A stretch of DNA of 64,000 nucleotides from Prostheceraeus crozeri (taxonomy: Eukaryota; Platyhelminthes; Polycladida; Euryleptidae): NCBI GenBank assembly GCA_907163375.1, contig CAJQUW010000559.1:1-64000 (forward strand), read 5' to 3'. Positions 1-12,727 of this stretch are shown here, one piece after another. Below the pieces are notes generated by a model. The model did no database searches. It worked only from the letters and a program-made list of their open reading frames with translations, and was not told where the DNA came from. The translations under genes were made by a program, and so were the position numbers. Position 1 is the first letter of the stretch. Every line of letters starts with the position of its first letter.

Positions 1-279
1 TTTTCATGTTAAATTAACTTACATTGTAAATTTTGTTTTTTCACTTTAAAATAGTTCTGGAAATTGGTTTTTTTATTGGGGAGCAACTAAATCATACCTG
101 CCATTACAGTTTCAATCTAAATAGTGCTACTATTTAAATAATTTGTCCACAATCGTCGCAATGAGCAAACCATTCAAATCAAAAAGGATCGTCTATCGGT
201 ACGGTACCAAGTGCTCAGAACAAACCACACAAGTTCGATCATTCCGAAACACTGTGTACTCAACCGATTTGTACCAAAC

Positions 280-530
280 CACATGTACCTATTCCAGTAA
301 AACGATAACTCATACTTGTTCCTATTCATAACACTGAATTATAACAATGTTACCTTTCCCATTGTTCCTATTGATATACAAAAAAAAACCACTGAATTAT
401 ACATGTACCTATTCCATGTACCTATTGATAACCACTAAACTTTACATGATACCTTATCCCCAAAAAATTGTACTCTATTGATAACTACTTAAACTTTACA
501 TGTATCCTAATCCATGTACCTAGCCCTCGA
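280..530. repeat. Degenerate tandem repeat around ACATGTACCTATTCC
   Basis: The phrase ACATGTACCTATTCC and its variants recur several times here with a spacing near 60 bases, joined by TTGATAACYACT and AAACTTTACATG phrases. This is a diverged minisatellite-like array. No gene is visible in it or in the AT-rich DNA up to about 900. Confidence 0.55.
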
Positions 531-926
531 AGTAGGGGCACAGTTTTCACAATCTCCATTTCTAGTTTCAGATGGTTCAGATAGTTCCAATTCGATTTCA
601 GATCTTCCCCAAATGAATTTAAGATATGATTCCACGATGAATCATTCTCCAGTTGAATTTAAGATCTTTTCAAAGTTGAGCTTCTGACAGATATCTGAAA
701 TTCAGCTAGAGAAATCTGAAATTCATCTAATGTCTGAAATTCATTTGGAAAGATCTGAAATAGACATGGAAAAGGTGCAGTTGGTTACACAAGCTAACAT
801 ACAGGGATGATAGAGAAGTTTTCGGTCGTTGAATATTACATCCTTTCAAATGACTGTAAAGTCTCCAAAACAAAGGAAATAAACGTCAATCACCAAAAAA
901 TAAATTTCAAAATTTTCCATTTACAT

Positions 927-1070
927 CACTACCCGAGAAAAAAAAAACGTATCAACTTTACCAAATATTTGGTATTTACTTGGGAAATATATAAGATTTG
1001 AATAGTTTAACAAACGTTTTGGAAATTTAACAAATTTAGGAAATTGTGTAACCAACTTGGCCTAACAAAT
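927..1070 (+). repeat. AT-rich repeat, inverted relative of 5325-5605
   Basis: The stretch begins CTACCCGAG followed by a long A run, then carries ACCAAATATTTGGT and short TTTAACAAA phrases. The reverse complement of the sequence ending at 5605 also begins CTACCCGAGTAAAA and has similar phrases. They are either two copies of one MITE family or the ends of a 4.7-kb element. No target duplication was found, so this is left open. Confidence 0.3.
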
Positions 1071-1740
1071 ATTACTTGCTACATTTTTTGTATGTAAGTG
1101 GATAATTCAACGAATTTTGCGAAATTTAGAAAGCGTTTATCAAATTGCCTAGGTAATATTTTGTTTGGTTATCCATAACAAATCTATTTTTTTGCATTTT
1201 ACTAAAGTTTGATAGAAAGAAAAAATCTTGCAATAGGCAGGATCCGCTTATGAGTAACTGTCGTAAAAGGCGTTTTAATTGCATGGTGATTTCAATGTGC
1301 GGTGACTTCACCCGTACAATTTTTTGAACTCATGCCATATCACAAGGATGTTTCATCAGCTCTCATAAACTCCTGATTACAATCATCTCTCAATAAAATA
1401 GAAAGCAACGTCACAGGAAATACCCAATCATAAGTCTGTAACTATATCACAGTTTTGCGTCGTTGATAACTGGCTGATGTTTTTTGCCATCAAACTTAAG
1501 TTAAATGATTGAATAATGGAATAATTGTCAGGAAAGCGAATGTTGATATTTTTTCTATGATGGCACCAACAATTTCTTTCAAATCTTAAAGAGAGTGCAT
1601 TATGTCATTTCCATGGATATCGACATATGAAACATGTGGGCCTGAAATGTGCATGTCTACTATTATTTCGAGTATTTTATATATGCCCATTTATATTTGA
1701 TGAAATGGTGTGTATAAAATAAATATTCAGGTGACTTCAT

Positions 1741-1802
1741 CACTACTCTCTCTCTCTTTCTCACTCACTCGTTCCCCTTTTCTTCTTCTTCTTCTACTCA
1801 TT
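1741..1802. repeat. Pyrimidine-rich low-complexity tract
   Basis: Runs of CT dinucleotides followed by TTC trinucleotides. This is simple-sequence DNA with no other signal. The surrounding 1070-2720 interval contains no supported gene. Confidence 0.7.
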
Positions 1803-2721
1803 TTTCATCATCTTTCACATTCACTACATGTACACTGTAGCTACAATAGGCAACAACATCAGTCATTATATTTTCATTATTAAGGGAGCCTAAGCAGTTC
1901 TATCGCACACATTTTGCTTCTCAAATTAAAGCATTTATTGAAGTGTAGTTTCTAAGATTCTATACCCGTGCCCATCAGCAAGTCGACTTTGATCAGTTTG
2001 CTCGTGTGTTCGCTAAATTACTTAGCTAGTTAATTTGCAAAACTTATATGATATTAAATCAGTATGCAACTGTACCAAACAATTACATAAGCATCGCTCA
2101 GTCTGCGTAATCATATCTCGCTTCTATAACTTTCCGTCACTATATTAAGGAAATTCGCCACGCGCACGCAGATGAGGAAGTTTGTTCACATTGTTGGCAG
2201 CCTGGTCGTGGCTGGTTCATCGTCGGTTTGTGATCGCCTACGTTTTTTCATCATCTTGCTTAGCTATCATGCACAAAATGGAGCACAACTCGAAAATGAA
2301 CACTCGCATGTAGTCAGTGAGTTCTTCCAGTCAATGAAGCCATCAAGTTCCTTTGATTTTTGCATCAGAATTAAAAATGCACCTCTTGGATCATCTACAG
2401 AAAAATGGTAAGCTTCTAAATGATTTCTGAATTTATTTTGTCAACTTAGTTTCAGCATTTAACTGCAAGTCTAGGGTACATGTATTTGAAATCCCGAAAA
2501 TAAAATCAAAGGAGAGATTTGGTCATAGATTTGGGTTTATTGACCATGAACACGTAGAGACATTTCTATTATTGACTACTGCTATATCTGCTCTTAATTT
2601 TACAAATACTAAAGAGCTACTAGCGTCATACTTAATTTACTGATAACAAAATATCTCAATTCCTCTTAGTTCCTCATAGCAGACATATCACATTTTAGGA
2701 GTCCTACCAATACTTTGAATT

Positions 2722-2847
2722 CATTTGTGTAATCGAAAACCCAAGTTAAGGGATGTATTTCTTGATAGCTATAATATTTATTTATATATAAATATTATAG
2801 CTATCAAGAAACACATCGTTTTACTTGGGTTTTCCATCACACAAATG
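2722..2847. repeat. Long near-perfect palindrome (hairpin element)
   Basis: Two arms of about 58 bases pair around a short AT loop near 2781-2788. The left arm starts CATTTGTGT and contains AAAACCCAAGT; the right arm mirrors both and ends ACACAAATG. The innermost 28 bases of each arm (TTTCTTGATAGC to the loop) are essentially perfect and the outer parts carry a few mismatches. It is most likely a foldback MITE. A structured transcript such as a microRNA precursor is an alternative that sequence alone cannot settle. Confidence 0.75.
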
Positions 2848-5324
2848 ATGTCACATGCCCAAGGCTTATTCACTTTGAATTTAATATGAGAATGTGCATG
2901 TATATCAGTTTTCACGAAGACGTTTCTCGTTGAAAAATCGATCAAAAGTTGATTGTGTCGTAAAAAAATCATAACCAAATTGGAATATGTTGAAATGGTA
3001 ATATATTGTTTTCAAATTCGTAATTTCTGATTGCTTACATTAAAAATAGCACAAACATCTCGTTATGTTGAGACAAAATAGTTGCATGCTAAAAACCTTA
3101 GAAACTATGAGCACGAAAGAACTTAATTAGCGCATTAAAACCATTTTAATTTAGCACTTCAACATTTAGATATATAGTACATGTATACTTGTGCAATAGT
3201 ATCAATATTTGGATGACAAATAATTGAAAAATTTTTTGAAACAGTCAAACATGCTATAAGTCATAAAGTTCTATTTCAGGACTGCAAAAATTTTAGATGG
3301 AGAATGTTTTTATCAATGCGGACAAACTATTGAGCTATTCGATATCTGCTTAAGTTATACAATTTAATCTATTTTCTGAAAGATGGATCCATCAAGGAAG
3401 CTTGTTTAAAGAGGTCACTATTTCCATTTTATATATGTTGAATTGAAAACCTGTAGCTACCGCCTATGATATTCAATTAATTTTTTCAGAATTGCCACAT
3501 TTTAGAAAATGGTATCAATTTGACATTTCGAGTAGTTTAAGAAAAATGATCAAGCACGCAAAAGGCATAGATGCTACAACGACGGACTGCACGTTGTTGG
3601 CTACATGCACACTGTAATAAAGATCAGTCATGCGTTGCAGTCCAACAATAGGTTTAGTTTTGCAAAATCAATAATTTTTCATGCTTTACGATAAATATAA
3701 AACAATCAAAGTACAAACTCATTGCTACTCTTTTATTCAATTTGTGTTTACTTATTACAAATTATGCTTCGCACTTTCCAATATCATCGTAGGCCTAGCT
3801 ATTATGGTCACATGTTAATTGTAGGCCCACGAATTACCTGTAGAGATGCTGTCATATAAGCGGTAGACAAGATGACATTACGTGTGTATGTGTTTGCAGA
3901 TTGTGATTTTAAACAAATTGTTTAGAATAAAATAAAATATCAAAATAAAATTACATGTGCGGTATTAAATACTATAATAAAAATTCAAGCATTCCTGAAT
4001 ATCTTCATCGCATGAATGGTTTACAAGCAGTCGGTAATAGGCTACATCTCGGTAAGGCTCTGTTTTAATTTGCAGATTGCATTTTTTGTAGAAACAGTTA
4101 CCGGTACTTGAATATCAAAATAAAATTATTGATAAATACTAAGAGTATTGATTAAAAAAATAATTGATAAATTGTTAATGATCACAATTCTACCACTCTT
4201 GAATATCTTCATTTGCTATCAAAATTCCTAAGAATATCGCTTCCCACATTGTCAGAGATGAAATAATCCAAAAGCAGTTTTCTTAATAGTCTTTACTGTA
4301 ACACCTAAAATTACTATAAATGATTTATCTTCTGAACTTTGAGTAGGCCTACCCATAGAATGTTAATTAAGATCCGTTAAGTTTGATAATTCTGCTCTGC
4401 ACATCAGCACAAGATTTGTCTTCTTTTTTACAGGTGTTGATTGCTGAGGCTGTGTATCTGTCCATCGATGACTCAATACCTGACCTACATTCGGCTGCTT
4501 TTCCGTCTTGTCTTGTGAGCTAATTAATTCCGAAAACTACTGGAATTATTCTTTATCCATAAATCTCTCATACTCGCAACGTCCCAGCGATCGTCAGATT
4601 TGGACAACCGTGTTGTGGTCCAACCGCGAAGATGTTTTTTTCAGTGACCTCGTATCATCGCTTCAAACTTCATTTGGTAGTGACTGTTTCTCCGTTGAAC
4701 TGTAAATTTTTCGTGATATCACCTCTATTCTTAAAAATGTAACTGTGACGGCGCGACGGTGTTTGACTAGAAATGACAGTGTTTCAGATGAAGTGAAATG
4801 CGTATTCGGGCTGTGGGCATGCTTTCTGGTTGGAAGGATTTTCAAATGAAGAATGATCAAATCCGGATAGAGAAATTTCCTTTATGTTGATAAAAGTGAT
4901 ATTCATAAATAAAAATTATTTGTATCGGATCGTTCGATGTGTGCTACTATATAAAACTCTGTTCATTTTCCAAATACGTATGAAAAATTGTATTTTTCAA
5001 GGATATCCATTCCTTCTGCTGTTTACTTTGGGGAGCAGGGCTCAGATTTTGTAATCTCTATGAATGTTATCGTACAAAGCATAATTTTAGCAAGATCAGT
5101 CATTTTATTCTAGTCATGCAGTTTTATATGCCGTACGGATTTTGAACGATTTTGAGCATGAATAATTCGAGCAGAGCGTTTTACTGGCTATCTTTTTGCC
5201 GAATTATGATTGTTTTGGTTTTCTATTTGATAAATATAAAATATTTCATACAACAAGATATTTTTCATGAATTCAAATTTGCAAATGTTTCGTAATCGCC
5301 TATGAAGTAGGATAAAATTTGCTT
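2848..5324. other. No gene recognised; AT-rich non-coding DNA
   Basis: I see no supported coding region, tRNA or element end in this stretch. Short open frames near 4508-4860 on both strands look like chance openings. A splice-acceptor-like tract ends near 4433 but its reading frame does not link to any convincing exon. Confidence 0.5.
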
Positions 5325-5605
5325 ATTATTTACTAAACATATTATAAAAGCTAGAAATAATTTGCTAAATGTTTTGTAAAAGTTTGGAAAATTTACAAAA
5401 TATTTACTAAACATTTCGTAAAAGTTCAGACAATTTGCCAAATATTTTGTGGAAGTTTGGAAAGTTTGCTAAATATTTAGTAAAAGTTTAGGAAATGTAC
5501 TAGGTTTGATAAATATTGCTTAAATATTTCTTAAATGTTTAGGACTTTAATGCCAAGTACTTGGTAAGTATTTGTTAAACTGACAACGGTAATTTTACTC
5601 GGGTA
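5325..5605 (+). repeat. Short internal tandem repeats around TTTGCTAAATATTT
   Basis: Phrases of the type TTTRCTAAAYATTT then GTAAAAGTTTGG recur about five times with spacings of roughly 35 to 65 bases, ending at CTCGGGTAG. This looks like a MITE made of internal sub-repeats and is related in inverted orientation to 927-1070. Confidence 0.45.
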
Positions 5606-6044
5606 GCCAGTAGGCCCTACCTTCTACTTAAGACTTTGTTTATGAAGCATCAGTCGCAGAGCGTACCTGAAAATAAAATTTAGATCCTGTAGCGACCGCT
5701 CTTTAGAGCTTAATCAGAGTTCATTTTTCCAGAGTGAGGCATTTTAGTCAGACACATATCCGCCACAGTGAAAGGGTTTTCAAAAACTTCAATACGCATC
5801 CAGTTGGAACTTGACAGGCGCGTATGTTCGTGGCAACCATGGATGGGGTGTAGCCTGCTCAATTCTCAGAAAGTCCAATTTTGGGCCTCGATCACTGAAG
5901 AAACTCGTGCTGCCGGTCGGACAAGATGATTCAAGCCATGACTCAAGCCTCTCATATTCATCAATCAAGTGAAACAACTGGATACTTCTAAATTGAACCA
6001 AAATTCATTTTACATCAAAAGCATTTCTTCAGAAGTATTCATTA

Positions 6045-6509
6045 GGTGATATGACACGCTCAATTACGCGTAATTCACGCGTAAACTAAGCGTAATTACA
6101 CATGACCCTAAACATCCGTGGCTATGCGGGACATTGCTGCAACATCTGTTATAGAAGTTAGTATAGTTGGTAGTCCTGTTATATAGACTTTGCGTCTCAT
6201 GTTTCTGCATGTATCAGAGGCTAAACAATGTGATAGGACCTCAATTTCATGCTCAGGGCAGACAGAACATACTTAGCGGTTCATCCGTGGTTCAAGCGGC
6301 AACGCAGACAACCGTAGACGACGCGCAAACTATAAGCGCTCGCCCATGCGTATTCGTAAGCATTCCCCATGTTTTAACAGCATCAGATCAAGTAATTTCT
6401 GACTCTTAGTGCAGCGCGTATGTACGCGCGTAAAAGAATAGAATTGTCCTTAACCACGGATGTTTGGGGTGTTCCGTAATTACGCGTGAATTACGCGCGG
6501 CATGTCACC
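6045..6509. mobile_element. MITE with GGTGA inverted ends, TA duplication
   Basis: The left end GGTGATATGACACGC and the right end GCGCGGCATGTCACC are inverted copies, each bordered by TA (6043-6044 and 6510-6511). Both ends continue into inverted blocks rich in ACGCGTAATT and then CATCCGTGG, so the homologous arms extend about 80 bases. The 465-base body has no transposase. The TA duplication suggests mobilisation by a Tc1/mariner-type or other TA-targeting transposase. Confidence 0.8.
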
Positions 6510-7694
6510 TAGTGTTCCAACATCGCTTCTCAGTATTTCATGGAAAATGAGACACTATTTAAAAATTACCATGTACTTTATGGGAATTAAAAAAGAGTCA
6601 ATATTGCGCTTGAATAATAGGTAGCCTACACTAAATTTGAGGATGGAATAAATGGTCATGTTGTTCGCCAAAAGCTTTTCACCTGACGTCATCGGTTGAA
6701 TCACAATCTCGGAAATACACTTGAAGTCCGTGATTTCCTCAAAATTCAGTTGAATGATTCACAATATGCAGTGAGAAGAGATGAAGGCCACCAGATTTTG
6801 GGAGGTCTACAACGACTATACTGTCAAATATCACTTTTTCTTGCAAAGTGACTGGATTCAAATACACATAAAACTTCAAGTCGGAGCCGTGGTATTTTCT
6901 GTCGGCTCCGGCTCCGACCTGCTGCCACGGGTTGGGGTGGTTTCGGTTTCGAAGTCCTGGTTAAGGGCACTAATTTATAGTAAAAACGTTATCTGATGTC
7001 GATCGTCTCAACTGTTCAATTTCAAATTCTTCAGATGAGATAACGAAATTAATCTTTCCTGAGTTCATTCATTTTATTGCCATATTCCATGGTGCTTAGA
7101 AAATAGAGTCGTGAGACAATCGGAATTTATATACGATTTCCACATAGGAAAGAAACCAAACTCAAGGAATTGTTCTCTTCAGAGTGTAAATTAATCATTG
7201 AGATCATGGCATCGTAATTGTTGCCTTAGAAATATGCAAGAAAACAAGTTGAATTCGAATAGTGGTGATGACATGTTGGAGGATTTATATGAGATATAAA
7301 GAAACTTATAGAGAGAATTTTATATATTTTTAATATATGAATTTAATATATATTTTATATATTGTGGAATTTATTTTATATATAGAGAGAAATCGTATTG
7401 AAAGTGATATGTCGAGGTATGAAGAAGTTGCTGAAAAGAGGCATAGTGGGTAACTGCAAAGATGGGAGTTATTTATAGGTTGATTATGCTATTCATGATT
7501 GAGAAATTTGAGACCTATAGGTCGTAACAGAAATGGCCCGAATGAGGACAGGATGTGCACCAAAAACGTATTACGTAATTACAATTAGCAAAGAGTGGAA
7601 TTGTCTATTTCTCTTCTTTTCCCTTCTGTCATATACTCAGTGCATTTGCAATAGCCGACATCTCCATTCCGGTGTTAAAGAAGTTTGCATGCAA

Positions 7695-8345
7695 CAGGGA
7701 GTCGGAGTCGGAGTCGGAGTCGGAGTCGGAGTCGGAGTCGGAGTCGGAGTCGGAGTCGGAGTCGGAGTCGGAGTCGGAGTCGGAGTCGGAGTCGGAGTCG
7801 GAGTCCTATCAAATGATAGGACTCCGGACTCCGGCCTATACCTAGACCCGAAGTATAACACAAGCAAATTATTTATCCTCGTGCATATAGCTGTCACTGT
7901 CTTGATGTCAACTTTCTCCGTCAAACAAAAGTACAGAGAAACTGCTGCATGCAAGGCTCGTAATAATTGAAGGAATGAACCGTGATAGTGAAAAAAAGAT
8001 TGTCTTTTCACTCGGCGATTTAATAGAGAAGACAATTAAGCGTTCCTAGCCTCGATACGCACCAAAGTGGATAAAAAATCAGAGACAAAAATGAAATACT
8101 AGTTTGTTTGAGAACATCACCTATTAACCAAGCGTTACTCTTGTGTGATGGCTCCTCCAAAGCGTATATTAAAATCGAAACTGTACTCATTTTTTTTAAG
8201 AAGGATGGGAATTTTCCAACCTGGTTAGAGACTGAAGAAAAATTGTGTCAAGCTACCATCAGGGAGCAGCCGAGTCGCATGTATTCAACTTAAAGCGACA
8301 TTTGATAAACGTTCATCCCAAATGATTTATAATTGATACAGCAAT
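7695..8345 (+). mobile_element. hAT-type nonautonomous copy A with BED-finger gene relic
   Basis: The copy begins CAGGGAGTCGG and is homologous along its length to copies at 54718-55414 and, inverted, at 62480-63095. After the GGAGTC array comes a small inverted motif (ATCAAATGATAGGACTCC), then a stretch that in the other copies encodes the front of a BED-zinc-finger protein (Leu-Lys-Arg-His-Leu). In this copy that region is decayed. CAGGG ends plus a BED finger point to the hAT superfamily. The right border is approximate. Confidence 0.6.
7698..7805. repeat. Hexanucleotide array (GGAGTC)n, about 18 copies
   Basis: An almost perfect run of GGAGTC units lies directly after the CAGGG terminus of hAT copy A. 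Other family members have only two or three units at this place, so the array has expanded in this copy. Long open frames reading Val-Gly or Pro-Thr repeats across it are products of the repeat and not genes. Confidence 0.95.
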
Positions 8346-8704
8346 GATCACTCAAGTATCCCGTTAGATCGCCCACCCGCGTAACGAGTTCGTAGCGAAG
8401 CTGGGTAGCGGGGAGACTTCGTGAAGCATGAAATGACTTGAGACGCATTCTGTGCTCACTAGGGCTACTTCCTTCGATAGCAGGTTGACACTGAAGTCCT
8501 TTTAGATCATTTTAAAACAAAAAAATTGGTCGGGCAGAGGTCGGAATTTTAATGGGATAACGGTGGTCGCCGGAAGATATATGTATTGAGTTCGGGCACC
8601 TGGCTATTGCTGTACACACGAAGTATTCCCGTCCACGCAAAATTTTCTGTTATTTTTTGAGTACCAACTGAAAATTTTGAGAAAATATGCATTTCTCTCT
8701 ACAA

Positions 8705-9900
8705 TTTGTACATTAGTAATAATCCCGTTGCAAAATCAAGCGCGGTGCGGTGCAGTGATGAGTCATCGATGAGTCATCAGGGTGACTCAGCCCCCCCTCT
8801 GGAGAGGAAGGACATGGCCAAGGATGTGCTGGGAGGAATGTGTCCGAGAGGAAGAAACGGGTCCCTCCCCCTCTGGAAGGAAGGAAGGAAGGAAGGAAGG
8901 AGGAACTGTGAGGTTAGGGGTGGAATCTCGGAAGGATAGAGTGAGAAAAGGCAGGTTTTGGTGGTTTTGGTATGAGAAAGGTCATTTTTCGGCATGATAG
9001 AGGCCTCGGATGGGAAAACGGAGTGCAAATTCGGACGTTTTGGCCAATTTTGGGTCTAGGAACTTTTGTCCAGCTCAATCGGAGAGAAAAAGTTTTTTTG
9101 GTCCTATTTTCCCTGGTTGAGAGAAGGAAAATGGCAGGAACGTCAGAGAATTGGAAAAGGCAGGGTTCGGTCGTTTTGGGATGAGAAAGTCCATTTTTTT
9201 CGTCATTATGGAGCCTCGGATAATGGGACGGAGTGTTAATTCGACATTTGGCCAATGTTTTGGGTCTGCGTGTTTGAGAGAAAAAGTTCTGACCTCCCCC
9301 CTTCTGGAACGAAACTTCCAACTTTGGTTCTAGAGATGGTAGAAAGTCGCGTGATAGATCATTTGAAAGCTAAGAGTGAGAAAAATGCAGTGGAAAGCTC
9401 ATTTTGGTCCTATTTTCCTGGGTTTAGAGAGGAAAATGGCAGGAAAACGTCAGAATTGGAAAAGGCAGGGTTCGGTCGTTTTGGGATGAGAAAGTCCATT
9501 TTTCGACATGATGGAGGCCTCGGATGGGAAAACGGAGTGCAAATTCGGACGTTTTGGCCAATTTTGGGTCTGGAAGCGTGTTTCCAGCTCAATCGGAGAG
9601 AAAAAGTTCTGACCTCCCCCCTTCTGGAACGAGACTTCCAACTTTGGTTCTAGAGATGGTAGAAAGTCGCGTGATAGCTCATTTGAAAGCTAAGAGTGAG
9701 AAAAACGCAGTGGAAGAAACGGCTTGTTCCTATTTGCCTTCGTTTAGATGTTAGACGTCATTGAAAATTTGGGACATTGGCGAAAAAACGACAGAGCTAG
9801 AATTTTTACGAAAACGGCTCTAGCGGGTGAACCAAGCCTCGGACGGAAAACAGAGACCAGATTTGGAGAATATTTGTAAAACGTGGCAAAATCTTCGGAA
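8705..9900 (+). repeat. Tandem-repeat block resembling Polinton end DNA
   Basis: Blocks recur here at spacings of roughly 210 to 320 bases. Markers are GGATGAGAAAGTCCATTTTT-like phrases, GCCTCGGATGGGAAAACGG, and a unit containing CTTCTGGAACGA. The unit TGATAGCTCATTTGAAAG followed by AGAGTGAGA near 9674, and GCGAAAAAACGACA near 9780, closely match phrases at 25084-25210 inside the Polinton end. It could be the relic of another Polinton end or a satellite derived from one. A GGAA microsatellite sits at about 8876-8903. No gene is supported. Confidence 0.5.
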
Positions 9901-10599
9901 AAGCACTTTTCAAAATATAGTTGATAAATATTGGTTCCAGTGGGTTAAATTCAACGATTTTTGAGAATTAGTTTGGAAATGTGCCAAAAATTGTGACTCT
10001 GGACTTAGCATTTTTCGTTTAATCAGAGAAGACATACAAAATCTCATTTTAGCCAAAAACTGCAATCTGTGTCCCATTGAATTTAATGTATTTATCTTTG
10101 ATCTTGTCTGACACGAAGAGGAACTCACTAGAGCTTGGGAGACGTGCCGATTCGTAGTTGGCTTAGGGTGTACATCATTCTGTGCATCGGTGTACGCATT
10201 GGCTGGCACGAATATTTCATGTAGGGATGTATGTGCAACAGGCCAATCATGTATATATTACGCAGTTTTTTCGCATCAAGTGTTTTTAACTATATTAGTA
10301 AACTGTTTTAGGCCTGATTGGTTGAGAACAGGTACCGGTACTTATAGAAGGCACACTATGACTTCAAATTAGGAAGGTAGCTTTGGTTTTCGAAATTCAA
10401 GTTAACTGCATCTACAGTAGTCTGATATCATGGATTGGAGACCTACCGGTATTTGAAGAGCGCTTTGATTTAATTATCTAGTAACGTAAAAGTCATCTAA
10501 AAGTTGATGCCTAAAAATCCATACTGAAATTTAGATATCTTCAAATCACTTTGCTGAAGTCAGAATGCGATTATCGACAATCCAACACATAGGGAAACA

Positions 10600-11095
10600 G
10601 AATGTGAACATTTGAATATTGAAATGGAGGACATTAAATTTGGTCAATCCAGCAGCGCAAGGAATAATAATAAATTACAAAATTGGAAAATGAAAAACAT
10701 ATTGAGGTGAAAAATGTTTATGTTTTCAATGTTTTCACAAAAATAATTTTCATAGTAGCATAATAAGAAAATTGAAATATTGAGAAAAGATATTTTTAGT
10801 TTCTAATGATCCAGCACAAATGCAATTATCATAGTAACAAAATGAGAAAATTGAAATATTGAGTTGGAAGATTTTTGTTTCCAATGTATGACTATGAAGG
10901 TAGTGATCATTGTAACAAAATGACAGAAAAGCTTTGTATGTGAGCCAGCGCAAAAATTGAAAAAAGTAGAAGAACAGAATGAAAAAATTAAAACATTGAG
11001 CTGAAGGACCATCAATTTGAAAAAGCTAGCACAAAGAATGATCAATATACTCCTAGTAACAAAATGAGAAGAGAATCTATTGACCTGCAATTGCT
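10600..11095 (+). repeat. Diverged tandem repeats, unit near 90-100 bases
   Basis: The phrase AACAAAATGAGAAAATTGAAA with ATATTGAG recurs about four to five times at irregular 85-110-base spacing, with ATAGTA and CAGCACAAA between. Open frames on the minus strand here repeat the same peptide and are repeat artefacts. Confidence 0.55.
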
Positions 11096-11612
11096 TCCTT
11101 TTATTCCCTGTGTTATGCGAGCACTCATAGGCTCCAACACTTAAATCTGTTGAAAATATGAAAATAAAGATTATGAAAAGAAAAATAAAATATGATATAA
11201 AAATATGATGAATGATGGAAATAGAAAAGTTTGCAAATCAACTCTGAAGTATGCTGTATATGACAATTGTAATAACGTCATTGGAGCATACTGTATATTA
11301 CACAAATGATTTTCTATTTTACTTTCCTTTCCAGTGAAAAACTTTCAACACATTCCAGTAATCCAATAACATATTTTGGTTCGTTTAGCTGAAAAATCAA
11401 TGACTGCTAGGTAAGGAATGCACAAAAGGAGCATATAATTTACCTCACACATCAACCAGTTTGAAATGAGAACATTTTCAAGCATCATTTTGGAATATTG
11501 CATAATTTTTCTTAAATCATAAATGACATTTTTCGATCATCTGTTTGAAATGCCTGCATGTTATGCAATAGGGGTGGGTCAGCGTTCGCGACACGACCAC
11601 GATCATATTTCG

Positions 11613-11660
11613 TGTCATTTTCAAGCCACTTCATTCGTATGCTGATGGAGAAAGCGTATT
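11613..11660 (+). repeat. Dispersed duplicate of 12058-12105
   Basis: A 28-base identical segment starting GTCATTTTCAAGCCAC is followed by a similar TGATGGAGAAAGC phrase. The same occurs at 12058. The pair lies in AT-rich DNA without genes; the cause of the duplication is unknown. Confidence 0.6.
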
Positions 11661-12727
11661 TAATGCTGTGGAACTGAATAAGACTGACACACGGAATTGC
11701 CTTCAACTTCAAGCTTCGTCATCAATCATGCAAAATGGCTGGCATTGGGCCTTGCTATTCTCACGAGTTGCCAATGGATGTTTTGAAGTCATCAAAGCCT
11801 ATAACTATAATAATTCCAAAATATAGTTGTGGTCTGACTGAAGGTCTGGTAAAAGGGATATGTAATCGCAGATTCTAATAATTGAACTTCAGCTTAATTT
11901 CTAGATGGCTAATATAATTCCTGAGAACTTTTAACAATTTATTGACGTTTGTGAAAATGGTGATATTTAGCTAAGAATGAAGGAATGTTTCCGCATCGTA
12001 TTTTTACTTATTGATGAGCTTTATTGTAGATCAAATACTTTTGAAAATTTGGGCAATTGTCATTTTCAAGCCACTTCATTCGTATGTTGATGAAGAAAGC
12101 AGATAAAGTTAAGGGAAGTTTATAAAGTTCAGTTGGCTTACTTTAATTTTGCCCTTTATTACCACAACCAAAATTTGTTACTTTTTATGAGTGTAGGACG
12201 CGATGGCATATACCCTAACTTGCCATCTTCAAATTCGATCCGAAACGGCTCCCATAAATTCAAAATGTGAATTTATTCAAATTTCGTGATGTCAAGCTGC
12301 ATTTATTGATATAATTCGAGATATGCAAAGAAATCAGACTTTAATGGGTTAATTGAAGATCTATGATTGAAAGGCTGTGAAGTCCACTGAAACAGAATAT
12401 GTAATATAACAGAACCATTGTAGTATAAAATAATTTGTTTTCGCTTCAATTGCAAATGCAAACTCTAAGCAGGTCTAGATATATATGAGGTGCTTCCTGA
12501 GATGAGGAAGATTGTGCGAATACTTATGTTGGACGTCTCAAGTTGCGTTATATTTATCTAATATAAAGATCTCACGCTTTCCACCCATCAAATGTTAGCA
12601 ACCCTGGGATTTTCAATTTTAGAGACATTCATTGTATAGGCATCAGGATTAGAGACAAAAAATTGTAGGCGCCAGGATGTTGCATGCGGCTTCTGATGGT
12701 AGCCTAGCCGTTCGAATTCGATTTGTA

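Noticed and set aside
2172-2411. 79-codon frame starting MRKFVHIVGSLVV with a donor-like GTAAGC at its end, and an acceptor-like site near 4433
   Set aside because: Joining phase does not match the open frame after the acceptor, and no domain is recognisable. Treated as chance.
7533-8035. Long open frames of Val-Gly, Pro-Thr and Arg-Leu repeats on both strands
   Set aside because: They are produced by the GGAGTC array, which is open in several frames; there is no gene context.
8777-9754. Overlapping open frames across the tandem block at 8.7-9.8 kb
   Set aside because: The same peptides repeat on both strands with the repeat period; no start context or domain.
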